Shown here: piece after piece, positions 27,799 through 36,554 of the stretch
Layout of the letters: the number at the start of each line of letters is the position of its first letter
How positions within the stretch are numbered: position 1 is the first letter of the stretch
Assembly (NCBI GenBank): GCA_003222245.1
Contig: QHVH01000019.1
Coordinates: forward strand, 1-64,000
Length of the DNA stretch: 64,000 nucleotides
From: Blastocatellia bacterium AA13
GTDB lineage: Bacteria; Acidobacteriota; Blastocatellia; UBA7656
Direction of reading: 5' to 3'
Notes under the pieces: model-generated
The model's database searches: none
Told to the model about the DNA's origin: nothing
Seen by the model: only the letters and a program-made list of their open reading frames with translations
Position numbers and translations under genes: made by a program

Positions 27799-28650
27799 AT
27801 GAGGATGCGAAACCTTTTTAATCCCTTCTCAAGCGATCTTGCTATAGACCTCGGAACAGCAAACACTCTTGTTTATGCCAAGGGCAAAGGCATTGTCGTA
27901 AGCGAGCCATCAATCGTCGCAATCAATAAAGTCACTAATAAAGTAGAAGCCGTCGGAAAAGAAGCAAAGGAGATGCTCGGCCGAACCCCCGGCAACATCG
28001 TGGCGATCAGGCCTATGAAAGACGGAGTGATCGCCGACTTCGAAGTAACCGAGAAGATGCTCCAGCATTTCATCAAGAAGGCTCATAATGGACGGTCCTG
28101 GGTGTCGCCGCGCGTCGTCATCGGAGTTCCCGGCGAGATCACGCAGGTTGAGCGCCGGGCGGTGGAGGACGCCGCCTACAGAGCCAAAGCCTCGAAGGTC
28201 TATCTGGTGGCGGAAGCGATGGCGGCCGCGATTGGAGCCGGTCTTCCGGAGCTCGGCTCCGCCTTTCCCATCGACGAAGAGCTGCAGATGGAGATCAAAG
28301 GGCGCAACCTGATTGAAGGCGTGCCTCGAACGATCGCGATCACCGACGAAGAGGTGCGGGAAGCGCTCGCCGACCCCATCACGACCATTGTCAACGCGGT
28401 TCGCGTCGCGCTCGAGCGAACTCCCCCCGAACTCTCCGCCGACATAGCCGAGCGCGGCATCGTGCTGACCGGCGGCGGCGCTCTCCTGAAAGGATTGGAC
28501 AGAAGGTTGATGCACGAAACCGGCGTGCCTGTTTCGCTTGCCGAAAATCCGTTGTCGTCGGTTGCGCTTGGAGCAGGCAAGATGCTTGCCGACTTCGGAC
28601 TATTGAGCCGCGTCGGCTGGGAGAATACGATCATTCATCACGGGCTATGA
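27799..28650 (+). CDS. mreB: MreB-like rod-shape actin with internal deletion
   Basis: 283 residues against about 345 normally. The N-terminal half ([27 protein letters not shown], phosphate-1 loop) and the C-terminal third ([20 protein letters not shown]) match MreB very well. Between Pro150 and Glu151 (bases 28248/28249) about 65 residues are missing: AAAIGAGLP runs directly into [12 protein letters not shown]. The lost part would contain the phosphate-2 DIGGGTT loop and the IKRxYNLLIGERTAE block. Without it ATP binding and filament assembly should fail, unless the gap is an assembly artefact. MreB normally forms membrane filaments guiding cell-wall synthesis with MreC, MreD, PBP2 and RodA, whose genes follow. 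A CTG or the ATG at 27805 are alternative starts. Confidence 0.85.
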   Translation: MRMRNLFNPFSSDLAIDLGTANTLVYAKGKGIVVSEPSIVAINKVTNKVEAVGKEAKEMLGRTPGNIVAIRPMKDGVIADFEVTEKMLQHFIKKAHNGRSWVSPRVVIGVPGEITQVERRAVEDAAYRAKASKVYLVAEAMAAAIGAGLPELGSAFPIDEELQMEIKGRNLIEGVPRTIAITDEEVREALADPITTIVNAVRVALERTPPELSADIAERGIVLTGGGALLKGLDRRLMHETGVPVSLAENPLSSVALGAGKMLADFGLLSRVGWENTIIHHGL

Positions 28651-28857
28651 AGAATTTGAGGCGGCCGAAGCGGCGATGCGCAATTTGGCAAGGCATAAAA
28701 CTCCGGCAATTTTTCATATTCGGCGATTTTATCGATGATCTTGAATTTCGGCCCAGTCTTACCCCTCCACCCGCAATTACCACAGTCAACTGTGTTCTGG
28801 TGCGGAATCCGTTAGCAATCGCGATGCGACGGCGGCCCGATCTATAAGCGCAATTCT

Positions 28858-29709
28858 ATGAGTACCAACACGGCGCAGCACAAGGCACCTTTGCTCCTCG
28901 GCCTCTTGTTGCTCTTGCAGGTGCTTCTAATGTCCTGGAATGCGAGAACCCAGGCGGGAGATCAGTCCGTCTTGCGAGCATGGGTGATGGCGGTGATCAC
29001 GCCCGTGGCCAAGGGCACGGGATGGACCATAGACAGAGTAACCGGCTTTTTCGATGGATTCGCTGAATTGCGGCACGCCCGGGATGAGAACGTTCAACTT
29101 AAGATCGAAATTGAACGGCTCACGCAGGAAAGGGACGAGGCAGTCGAAAAAGCCGCCGTAAAAAATAATCTCGAAGCCGAGCTTGGTCTCCGCCTTCTTC
29201 CTCGATTCAGGAGCCTCGCGGCCAGTGTGGTCTCGCGCAACATCGCCGTGTGGTTTCGACGCCTTACGATAGACCGGGGAAGCATGGACGGCATCAAGAA
29301 AGACATGCCCGTATTGACTTCATCCGGGATCGTCGGCCGCGTGATCGAGGTCGGCCCTAATTCCTCTTTCGTACAATTGATAACTGACCGATACGCCGGT
29401 GTAGGCGCGATGCTTCAGCAATCGCGCGAAATGGGCGAGATTCGCGGACAAGAAAACTCCCGCTGTGAGATGAAAGCCGTCGCGGCCAGCGTTGACGTGC
29501 AGGTCGGCGATAAAATAATCACGACGGGGCTTGACGGAATTTACCCGAAAGGGCTTCCCGTAGGAACCGTCGAATCGGTCGAGAACGACGCAAACGCTCC
29601 CTGGAAAAAGATACTGGTCAAACCGTCGGCGCCCGTTGATCGGGTCGAACACGTGTTTGTTTTGCTCATTGAACCAAAGGATCTGAAGGCGCTGGAAGCA
29701 TTCAAATAA
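28858..29709 (+). CDS. mreC: Rod shape-determining protein MreC
   Basis: 283 residues: a single N-terminal membrane segment (LLLGLLLLLQVLLMSW), a coiled coil at about 65-105 (ELRHARDENVQLKIEIERLTQERDEAVEKA) and a periplasmic double beta-barrel (VVSRNIAVWFRRLTIDRGSMDGI, GIVGRVIEVGPNSSFVQLITD). It links the cytoplasmic MreB filament to PBP2 in the elongasome. Separated from mreB by 207 bases, unusually long for this operon, without a recognisable gene in between. Stop is followed after 33 bases by mreD. Confidence 0.92.
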   Translation: MSTNTAQHKAPLLLGLLLLLQVLLMSWNARTQAGDQSVLRAWVMAVITPVAKGTGWTIDRVTGFFDGFAELRHARDENVQLKIEIERLTQERDEAVEKAAVKNNLEAELGLRLLPRFRSLAASVVSRNIAVWFRRLTIDRGSMDGIKKDMPVLTSSGIVGRVIEVGPNSSFVQLITDRYAGVGAMLQQSREMGEIRGQENSRCEMKAVAASVDVQVGDKIITTGLDGIYPKGLPVGTVESVENDANAPWKKILVKPSAPVDRVEHVFVLLIEPKDLKALEAFK

Positions 29710-29742
29710 TGCCGATACTCGAATCGCGAGGAAATCCGAAGG

Positions 29743-30261
29743 GTGCAGACATTTAAGATCGCCGCGAGCATCGTTGTCGCGCTACTTCTCCAGATTCTTT
29801 TTGCAAAGAGGTTCAGCTTCTTTCAGTACGTAGAGCTGCCGCTGGTCATAACCGTGTTCTTCAGTTTGCAGCGCTCGCCGATCCAGGGGATGTTCGTTGG
29901 CATGGCGGCCGGGCTCGGGCTCGATATAGTAAGCGGCGGGGACGCAATCGGAGTGCGCGGCTTTTCATTTACTTTGCTTGGATATGTAATCGCGATGGGC
30001 AGTATAAGGTTCTCGCTCGAACAGAAGCCGGTTCGCATTCTGGTGACCGCGGTGGCTTCCATTGCTAACACTGTGTTGTTCGTGGGATTATGCAAAGTAC
30101 TTGAGAAAAACGTCCTGACGAACGGTCCGGACGAACTGCTCAAGCTCGCCCTCTATAAAGCAATCGGGGACACAGCAGCGGGGCTGATCTTGTTTATCCT
30201 TCTTGACCGAATATTTCCACGCACCGGCAGCACGACGATAAAGCGGAGGTTCTATGAGTAA
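29743..30261 (+). CDS. mreD: Rod shape-determining protein MreD
   Basis: 172 residues, almost entirely hydrophobic with about five membrane segments (IAASIVVALLLQILF, YVELPLVITVFFSLQRS, GMFVGMAAGLGLDIVSGG, LLGYVIAMGSIRF, AVASIANTVLFVGL, GLILFILLDRIF). The PIQGMFVGMAAGLGLDI segment is typical of MreD. Start GTG 29743 with GAGGA about 10 bases upstream. Overlaps mrdA by 8 bases. Confidence 0.88.
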   Translation: MQTFKIAASIVVALLLQILFAKRFSFFQYVELPLVITVFFSLQRSPIQGMFVGMAAGLGLDIVSGGDAIGVRGFSFTLLGYVIAMGSIRFSLEQKPVRILVTAVASIANTVLFVGLCKVLEKNVLTNGPDELLKLALYKAIGDTAAGLILFILLDRIFPRTGSTTIKRRFYE

Positions 30262-32122
30262 GTCGAGCCTCAGAGACGAGCCCTTCAATTTCGAATTGCG
30301 GCTGCGCTCGCTGCTTTATCTGATCCTGGCGATGCTTGCGGCGCTCGCCATCCGGTTCTGGGTCCTTCAGGTCTCTCATTACCAGTCATATCAGCAGCAG
30401 GCCGAGAACAACCGTATCCGCGAGATACCGATCATAGCGCCCCGCGGCGCCATACTGGACTCTTACAGTAAACCTCTCGTCGATAACACGCCTGCTTTTA
30501 ACATCGTCGTTTCGCCCGATCTGATGACCAGTCTCGATGAGACGGTGAAAGTGCTCGTCGAAGAACTGAACATCGACCGCACCGAAGCGGTTGCCCAGCT
30601 CAGCGATCTCAAGCGGCCCAAGTCTCAGCCTGTTCTAGTGAAGCAAAACGCAACGCGAGCCAATCGCCAATGGGTAAGCGCGCACGAATACGAACATCCC
30701 GAGATCTCCGCGGAAGAACAACCGCAGCGCGTCTATAAATACGGCAAGCTGGCTTCGCAGGTGCTCGGTTACATCGGGCAGATCAGCTCCACTCAACTCG
30801 AGGAACCGAAGTTCCAGGAGTTCGGCTATCGCCCGGGAGACATCATCGGCCAGGCCGGTCTCGAGCGAACCTACGATCAAATACTTCGCGGAAAGAACGG
30901 CAAACGCATCGTGGTGGTGGATAGCCGCGGACGCACCATACGCGAGTTGCAACGGGTCGAGCCCATCAAAGGCCAGGACATCGTCACGACGCTGGATCTC
31001 GATATTCAGCAAACAGCCGAGGAGCAATTCGATGCAGCGAATCAGACCGGCATAGCCGTCGTGATGAATCCGCAGAACGGCGAGGTGCTGGCAATGGTCT
31101 CCAAGCCGTCATTCGATCCGAACGTCTTTGCTGAACACGTCATCTCCGCTGAAAACCGCGATGAGGTCCGCGCGATTACCAATAATCCAACCAAGCCTCT
31201 GCTCAATAAAGCAATTCAGGAGATCTATCCGACTGGTTCGACCTGGAAAGTGATGATGACAACCGCCGCGATGGAAGAAGGAATAATCACTCCTTCCAGT
31301 TCCCGATTTGCGTGCGGCGGCGGCATCCAGGTAGGCAATCGCTTCGTTCATTGCATGGGCAGCCATGGCTCCCCGGAAATCCATTATGCGGTCGTTCATT
31401 CCTGCGACGGATATTTCTACAGGCTCGGCTTGAAAATGGGTGTCGACCTGATCCACGACTGGGTTGTTCGCTTCGGGATGGGCCAGAGAACCGGGATCGA
31501 TTTGCCTCACGAACAGAAGGGATTCATTCCCGACCGCGCGACTAAGCCGAACTGGAAAGACTTCGATACGGTGTTGGCTTCGGTAGGACAGGGCTCAGTT
31601 GCGGTCACGCCTATTCAGCTTTTGCGAGCAGAGGCGGGAATCATAATGGGCGGCGAATTCCACACTCCTCATTTGATGAAGAAGGTGCTTTCGACCGAAA
31701 AAGCTCCGGAGCGAGAATACGAAGACAAACCGGTGTATCTAAAATTATCGAAGACGACTATCGATACGGTCAGCTACGCTGTCTGGGGCGTAGTCAACGA
31801 AGGAGGCACGGGAACCGCGGCCGCGCTGCCCGGCTTCAACATCGGAGGCAAGACCGGAACCGCCCAGGTAATAGCAAAAGAAAAAGTCAGAACCAAGGAA
31901 CATCAGGATCACGGATGGTTCATCAGCTTCGCCCCGGTCCATACGGAAGAAAGGCCTGAGATCGCGATGGTCGTGCTGACTGAACATGGCGGCCAGGGCG
32001 GAAGAACTTCCGCTCCTAAGACCAAGATGATATTTGCCAGCTACTACTCCAAGAAGCTCGGCCATCCCGTCGTTCGCGATTTCCTTGCTCGTAATGATCA
32101 GCCGGCGCAAATAACTAGATAG
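30254..32122 (+). CDS. mrdA: Penicillin-binding protein 2 (elongation transpeptidase)
   Basis: 622 residues of a class B PBP. One N-terminal membrane helix (LYLILAMLAALAIRFWVL), a dimerisation domain with IIAPRGAILDSYSKPLVDN and the transpeptidase domain: SxxK at Ser329-Lys332 (GSTWK), the SCD triad member at 383-385 (HSCDGYFY, the PBP2-type variant of SxN) and KTG at 533-535 (GGKTGTAQV). It crosslinks peptidoglycan during lateral growth and is activated by MreC and RodA. The 8-base overlap with mreD and 19-base gap to rodA show operon organisation. Confidence 0.94.
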   Translation: MSKSSLRDEPFNFELRLRSLLYLILAMLAALAIRFWVLQVSHYQSYQQQAENNRIREIPIIAPRGAILDSYSKPLVDNTPAFNIVVSPDLMTSLDETVKVLVEELNIDRTEAVAQLSDLKRPKSQPVLVKQNATRANRQWVSAHEYEHPEISAEEQPQRVYKYGKLASQVLGYIGQISSTQLEEPKFQEFGYRPGDIIGQAGLERTYDQILRGKNGKRIVVVDSRGRTIRELQRVEPIKGQDIVTTLDLDIQQTAEEQFDAANQTGIAVVMNPQNGEVLAMVSKPSFDPNVFAEHVISAENRDEVRAITNNPTKPLLNKAIQEIYPTGSTWKVMMTTAAMEEGIITPSSSRFACGGGIQVGNRFVHCMGSHGSPEIHYAVVHSCDGYFYRLGLKMGVDLIHDWVVRFGMGQRTGIDLPHEQKGFIPDRATKPNWKDFDTVLASVGQGSVAVTPIQLLRAEAGIIMGGEFHTPHLMKKVLSTEKAPEREYEDKPVYLKLSKTTIDTVSYAVWGVVNEGGTGTAAALPGFNIGGKTGTAQVIAKEKVRTKEHQDHGWFISFAPVHTEERPEIAMVVLTEHGGQGGRTSAPKTKMIFASYYSKKLGHPVVRDFLARNDQPAQITR

Positions 32123-32141
32123 CAAAGCGCGATTTTCATAG

Positions 32142-33236
32142 GTGGTTGAACTGAATAGAAAAACTCTGAGAGACCTAGACTGGCCGGTGCTGATCGCTCC
32201 CATTGCGCTCACGTTGTTCGGCTGTCTCGGTATCTTCAGCTCGGCTCCTGGAACTGATTTCTGGAAGAAGCAGCTCGTAGCGCTCACGCTCGGCGTGATA
32301 GGCGCCTGCGTATTCGCATTCACCGATTATCGAAAGATAATGGTCGAGGTCTCGCCGTTTCTCTACGCAGGCTCGCTCTTTTTATTAATCCTCGTGTTGA
32401 CGCCTCTTGGCGCGACCATCAACGGAAATCGGGCATGGCTCAGACTCCCCGGAACCAGCTTACAACCAAGCGAGCTCGCAAAAGTGGCTACGATCTTGAT
32501 GCTGGCCCGGTACATCTCACAGAAGCGGGAGCAGGGGCTGAGTCTTAAGGACATCATCATTCTTGGAGCCATCGTTATTCTGCCGGTCGTGTTGATCATT
32601 CTCGAGAAGGACACAGGCACGGCGCTGACTTATATTCCGATACTCGGCGTGTTCCTCTTTCTCGGCGGAATGCGCAAGGCGCTTGTAGCGGCAAGTATTG
32701 CCGCCGGCGTCGTCGGTCTCCTGGCGGTTTATCCGCACCTGAAGCCCTATCAAAAGGAACGCATCATCGTCATCATCGATCCCTCGAAAGCGAACCCTCG
32801 CGGATACGGCTATCAGACGATGCAATCCGTGATCGCGGTAGGATCAGGCGGTGTTCTGGGCAAGGGCATAACGCACGGTACACAGGGCCGGCTCGGATTT
32901 CTCCCTTATGCTTATTCCGATTTCATAGGCGCTTCGCTTGCCGAAGAGACCGGCCTCATCGGTATCCTCTTCATACTGGCGCTATATTCCGTTTTCATTT
33001 GGCGGCTCTGCCTTATTGCGCTCGGCTCCCGCGATCGTGCGGGAGCGCTCATGGTGATGGGGTTCGTAGGCCTTTTCATGTTTCACATCGCATGTAACCT
33101 CGGCATGGTGGTCGGCTTAATGCCGATTATGGGAATCCCATTACCGTTGATGAGTTTGGGCGGCACGTCTATAATCTCCGTGTTTGCTTGCATAGGCCTC
33201 GCCTTGAGCGTGCGGCTGCGGAGGTTCGTGAACTAG
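32142..33236 (+). CDS. rodA: Peptidoglycan glycosyltransferase RodA (SEDS)
   Basis: 364 residues with about ten membrane segments. SEDS features: GNRAWLRLPGTSLQPSELAKVATIL, EKDTGTALTYIPILG, YQTMQSVIAVGSGGVLGKG, FLPYAYSDFIGASLAEETGLIG and the C-terminal MGIPLPLMSLGGTSIISVFACIGL. It polymerises lipid II in the elongasome together with PBP2. Start is a GTG 19 bases after mrdA; no strong ribosome binding site. The stop abuts the next gene. Confidence 0.93.
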   Translation: MVELNRKTLRDLDWPVLIAPIALTLFGCLGIFSSAPGTDFWKKQLVALTLGVIGACVFAFTDYRKIMVEVSPFLYAGSLFLLILVLTPLGATINGNRAWLRLPGTSLQPSELAKVATILMLARYISQKREQGLSLKDIIILGAIVILPVVLIILEKDTGTALTYIPILGVFLFLGGMRKALVAASIAAGVVGLLAVYPHLKPYQKERIIVIIDPSKANPRGYGYQTMQSVIAVGSGGVLGKGITHGTQGRLGFLPYAYSDFIGASLAEETGLIGILFILALYSVFIWRLCLIALGSRDRAGALMVMGFVGLFMFHIACNLGMVVGLMPIMGIPLPLMSLGGTSIISVFACIGLALSVRLRRFVN

Positions 33237-36107
33237 GTGATGAAACAAATCGATTATAGAGCGGCAATGGATGCGATCCTGCCCTCTGTCGAAAAACCCG
33301 CGCGCTATGTTGGCGGCGAGTGGAATGCGGTTCAGAAAGAGAACGTTCACACGCGTATCGCCCTGTGCTTCCCCGATGTATACGAAATCGGGATGAGCCA
33401 TCTCGGGCTCAAGATCCTCTACAAACTCCTCAACAAACCGGATGGATGGGCGGCCGAACGCGTGTATGCTCCCTGGCCCGATATGGAAGCGCGGCTGCGC
33501 GAACGCGGCATCCCTCTCTTGTCGCTTGAGTCCTTCACGCCTCTCAACGAATTCGATATAGTCGGATTCTCGCTTCAATACGAATTAACCTACACGAATT
33601 TGCTCACGATGCTGGACGTTGGCGGGATCCCGCTGCGTTCCGCCGAACGGACGCTCCGTGACCCGCTCGTGATCGCGGGAGGACCAACCGTTTACTCATC
33701 CGAGCCAATCGCCGATTTCATAGACGTAGTGGTGATCGGCGACGGAGAGGAAACATTTCCTGAATTGGTCTCGCGATACACGGAGCTAAAAGACTCTGGA
33801 GATCTTTCTCGAGACGACGTATTAAGGCAGCTCGCGAAAATCGAAGGTATGTACGTTCCGGCGCTGTACACCGCCTCTAAAAGCCCGCATCACGGACTGC
33901 TCGTTGTGGACGAACCTGAGGACAAGACGATTCCGTTTCCGGTTCGTCGCCGCGTTGTCGACATCAACAAGTATCCTTTTCCATCAGACTCTCCAGTTCC
34001 CGCCATCGAGACCGTACACGATAGGGTCTCGATCGAGATCGCTCGGGGATGCGTCGACGGATGCAGGTTCTGTCAGGCGGGCACCATCTACAGGCCGGTG
34101 CGCGAACGCGATCCGAAAGAGATCGTGAAGACGATTCTCAATGGAATCGAAAGCGGCGGGTATGACGAAACGAGCCTGACCTCGCTTTCGACCGCCGATT
34201 ACACCTGCCTGGAGCCGCTTGTTAAACACCTTGGCGAAGAGCTGGAGCGGCGCAAGGTCAGCTTCTCGGTGTCCTCGCTCCGCGCCTCCGGTGTAACCGA
34301 ATCGCTGGCTCGCGAGATCGCGCGAGTCCGTAAGACCGGATTCACAATCGCGCCCGAAGCCGGAACTCAGCGAATGCGCGACGTCATCAACAAAAACATT
34401 ACCGAGAACGACGTGATGCGGTCCTGTTCGGTCGCCTTCTCCGAAGGCTGGTCGGCAATCAAAATGTATTTCATGATCGGCCTGCCCACCGAAACCGAAG
34501 AAGACGTGCGCGGCATAGCCGAGCTTGGTCGCAAAGTCCGCGAGCTGGGCCGGCGCGAATTCAATAAGGCGGTGAAGGTCACCTGCTCGGCGTCGTACTT
34601 CGTTCCAAAACCGCATACGCCTTTTCAATGGTGCGAGCAGGAAGACATCGAATCTATTAAACAAAAGCAGCGGCTTCTCAGAGAACTCGGGAGGCAATAT
34701 CGCATCGACGTCAAGGTCCATCACGCCGAGACTTCTCTGCTCGAGGGCGTCATCTCGCGCGGCGACCGCAATCTCTGCAAGGTAATCGAGCGAGCATGGC
34801 GGCTGGGATGCCGATTCGATGGATGGACCGAGCATTTCGACTTCGACAAGTGGATGGAGGCTTTTCGAATTGAAGGGGTCGAGATCGGACCCTATTTAAA
34901 AGAGTTCCCGGTAAAGGAGTCCGCTTCCACGTCGAGCCCGCTTGTCCAGTTACCGTGGGATCATATCGACACCCTGGTCAAACGGGAGTTCAATGCTCGC
35001 GAGTACATCAAAGGCATAAAGGCCAGGATATCTCCGCCGTGCGAGCTGCCTGTGAAGGTTATCGACGGTCGCCCCACGGCTATTGCTCCGTCCAGCGATG
35101 AATTCGAAAGAGTGGCCTCGCAGCCGCTCCTTTGTTACAACTGCGGCCTTGAGTGCGATCTGACGCTTTCAAGGGAACACCTCGAGAAAGCGTATTCGAT
35201 GCATGTCGAGGTAAGAACTTACGCGGAGCGAACAGCCGCGCTCAAACAAGAGACAAGCCCGCTTATTCAGATTCAGAAGGCCTCCGGATCGGGCAAGACA
35301 TCAGCCGACAAGCCGACGAGTCAAGAAAGAAATGCGCTGCGGAAGTACCGTGCCGTCTTTGCGAAGCTCGATCAAGTGAAATATCTGTCTCATCTCGATC
35401 TAACTCGCGCGCTTCCGAGAGCGTTCCGGCGTGCCGCCGTTGAGCTCGGCTACAGCCAGGGCTTCCATCCGATGCCGTTGATTCAGTACGGACCGGCGTT
35501 GGGCGTCGGTCTGATTGGTGAAAACGAGCTCATCGATTTTGAGTCCCCTGACGAGCTCGCTGAACCGGACTTTCTCAAGAGAATGAACTCGGTGCTGCCG
35601 CCGGGGCTTAGATTCAACGCGCTCGAGAAGCTTACCGCGGGCGCGCCCTCGCTGATTAAGACGGTCAACCGGGCTGAATATATTGTCCAGCTCGACGCGG
35701 AAGAGATTCTGGCCGCATCACGACGGATGATCGGGTCCGAGCCGCTATTTTCTTCGCTTCACAAACACCTCATCGACGCGTTCTTGAGCACTGACTCTTT
35801 TATTCTGGAGCGGTCGCATCGGAACAAGGTCCAGCGCGTCGACGTGAGGCGCTACACAATCCGCGCCGAGGTGGACGAAACTTCGAATCACCTGAGAATT
35901 GTCACGGTCATATCGCCTAACGGAGGAATAAAACCGGCGGAAGTAGTCGCAGCCATCTATCAATTGACAAGTCAGGAGATGACTACGTTGCCTTCACGAA
36001 TTCGCCGAGTTCGTCTCTTTTTCGACGCCGAACAGTCTGTTTCAAGCATCGCTCCCGCGGCCGGCGGCAGCAGCAACGCATATGGCCAGATCAACGGAGT
36101 TGCTTGA
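33237..36107 (+). CDS. B12-binding radical SAM protein (TIGR03960) fused to TIGR03936/DUF2344
   Basis: 956 residues. Residues about 25-250 form a cobalamin-binding-like domain (RIALCFPDVYEIGMSHLGLKILYKLLN, VIAGGPTVYSSEPI). The radical SAM core follows with CxxxCxxC at Cys272, Cys276 and Cys279 (RGCVDGCRFCQAG), and a further cysteine pair in LCYNCGLECDL. From about 690 a TIGR03936/DUF2344 domain begins (YRAVFAKLDQVKYLSHLDLTRALPRAFRRA, GYSQGFHPMPLIQYGPALG). The two families are often separate neighbours upstream of Rne/Rng; here they are one chain. Reaction unknown; a role in tRNA or RNA modification is inferred only from the constant link to RNase E/G. It directly follows rodA; ATG 33240 is an equivalent start. 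Confidence 0.87.
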   Translation: MMKQIDYRAAMDAILPSVEKPARYVGGEWNAVQKENVHTRIALCFPDVYEIGMSHLGLKILYKLLNKPDGWAAERVYAPWPDMEARLRERGIPLLSLESFTPLNEFDIVGFSLQYELTYTNLLTMLDVGGIPLRSAERTLRDPLVIAGGPTVYSSEPIADFIDVVVIGDGEETFPELVSRYTELKDSGDLSRDDVLRQLAKIEGMYVPALYTASKSPHHGLLVVDEPEDKTIPFPVRRRVVDINKYPFPSDSPVPAIETVHDRVSIEIARGCVDGCRFCQAGTIYRPVRERDPKEIVKTILNGIESGGYDETSLTSLSTADYTCLEPLVKHLGEELERRKVSFSVSSLRASGVTESLAREIARVRKTGFTIAPEAGTQRMRDVINKNITENDVMRSCSVAFSEGWSAIKMYFMIGLPTETEEDVRGIAELGRKVRELGRREFNKAVKVTCSASYFVPKPHTPFQWCEQEDIESIKQKQRLLRELGRQYRIDVKVHHAETSLLEGVISRGDRNLCKVIERAWRLGCRFDGWTEHFDFDKWMEAFRIEGVEIGPYLKEFPVKESASTSSPLVQLPWDHIDTLVKREFNAREYIKGIKARISPPCELPVKVIDGRPTAIAPSSDEFERVASQPLLCYNCGLECDLTLSREHLEKAYSMHVEVRTYAERTAALKQETSPLIQIQKASGSGKTSADKPTSQERNALRKYRAVFAKLDQVKYLSHLDLTRALPRAFRRAAVELGYSQGFHPMPLIQYGPALGVGLIGENELIDFESPDELAEPDFLKRMNSVLPPGLRFNALEKLTAGAPSLIKTVNRAEYIVQLDAEEILAASRRMIGSEPLFSSLHKHLIDAFLSTDSFILERSHRNKVQRVDVRRYTIRAEVDETSNHLRIVTVISPNGGIKPAEVVAAIYQLTSQEMTTLPSRIRRVRLFFDAEQSVSSIAPAAGGSSNAYGQINGVA

Positions 36108-36554
36108 GAAAGGCTATTGGCCTCGAGCATTTGTGTGCCGCAATCACAAATTTGCGGCTGAACGCAGGAACTAAAACCGCGGTGAGCCGCGGCAGTTTAA
36201 GATTTTTGAAAGTCGTGTGCTTGAGGAAAGCACGGAAAAGGTTGGCTACTGCTCAACTAGAGCAGGCGCGTAGAGTGCATTATCGTTCAACTGAGCGCGT
36301 GTTAACAGGCATCGGAGCTGGAATAGCTTCAGCCTGTCGGAGGCAAGGTCGAAATTCCTCGGCCCATTGCCCCGCACGTTTTTCGCCCAGTCATTCGGCG
36401 TTTCGTGCCAGCTAATGCTGGTTCCTTTGCGCGGACGGAACATCTCGCATTCCACCACTCGACTGCCTCGGATATCGTCGAGATCGACGCCATACCATCC
36501 AGCCTGCCGATCCTCAATCGCGCTTCAAGAGCGCGCACGAGAACAGGAGAAGAA
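36108..36554 (+). other. Long 5' leader upstream of RNase E/G
   Basis: 447 bases with no credible gene. It contains two small hairpins: GCCGCAA/TTGCGGC around 36138-36159 and CCGCGG/CCGCGG at 36177-36192 followed by ATTTTTG, the second looking like a weak terminator after the radical SAM gene. The rest is unstructured by eye. In enterobacteria RNase E regulates its own mRNA through a long leader, so a similar role is possible here (inference). Confidence 0.4.

Noticed and set aside
28647-28847. 66-codon frame overlapping the mreB stop (ATGA) and filling the mreB-mreC gap
   Set aside because: It has a plausible overlap, but the translation resembles no family, is Arg-rich without pattern, and ends 10 bases before mreC; probably chance.
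36405-36554. N-terminal extension of the RNase E/G frame (50 residues)
   Set aside because: The strong AGGAG and ATG at 36555 start the conserved N-terminus; the upstream part looks like non-coding sequence.
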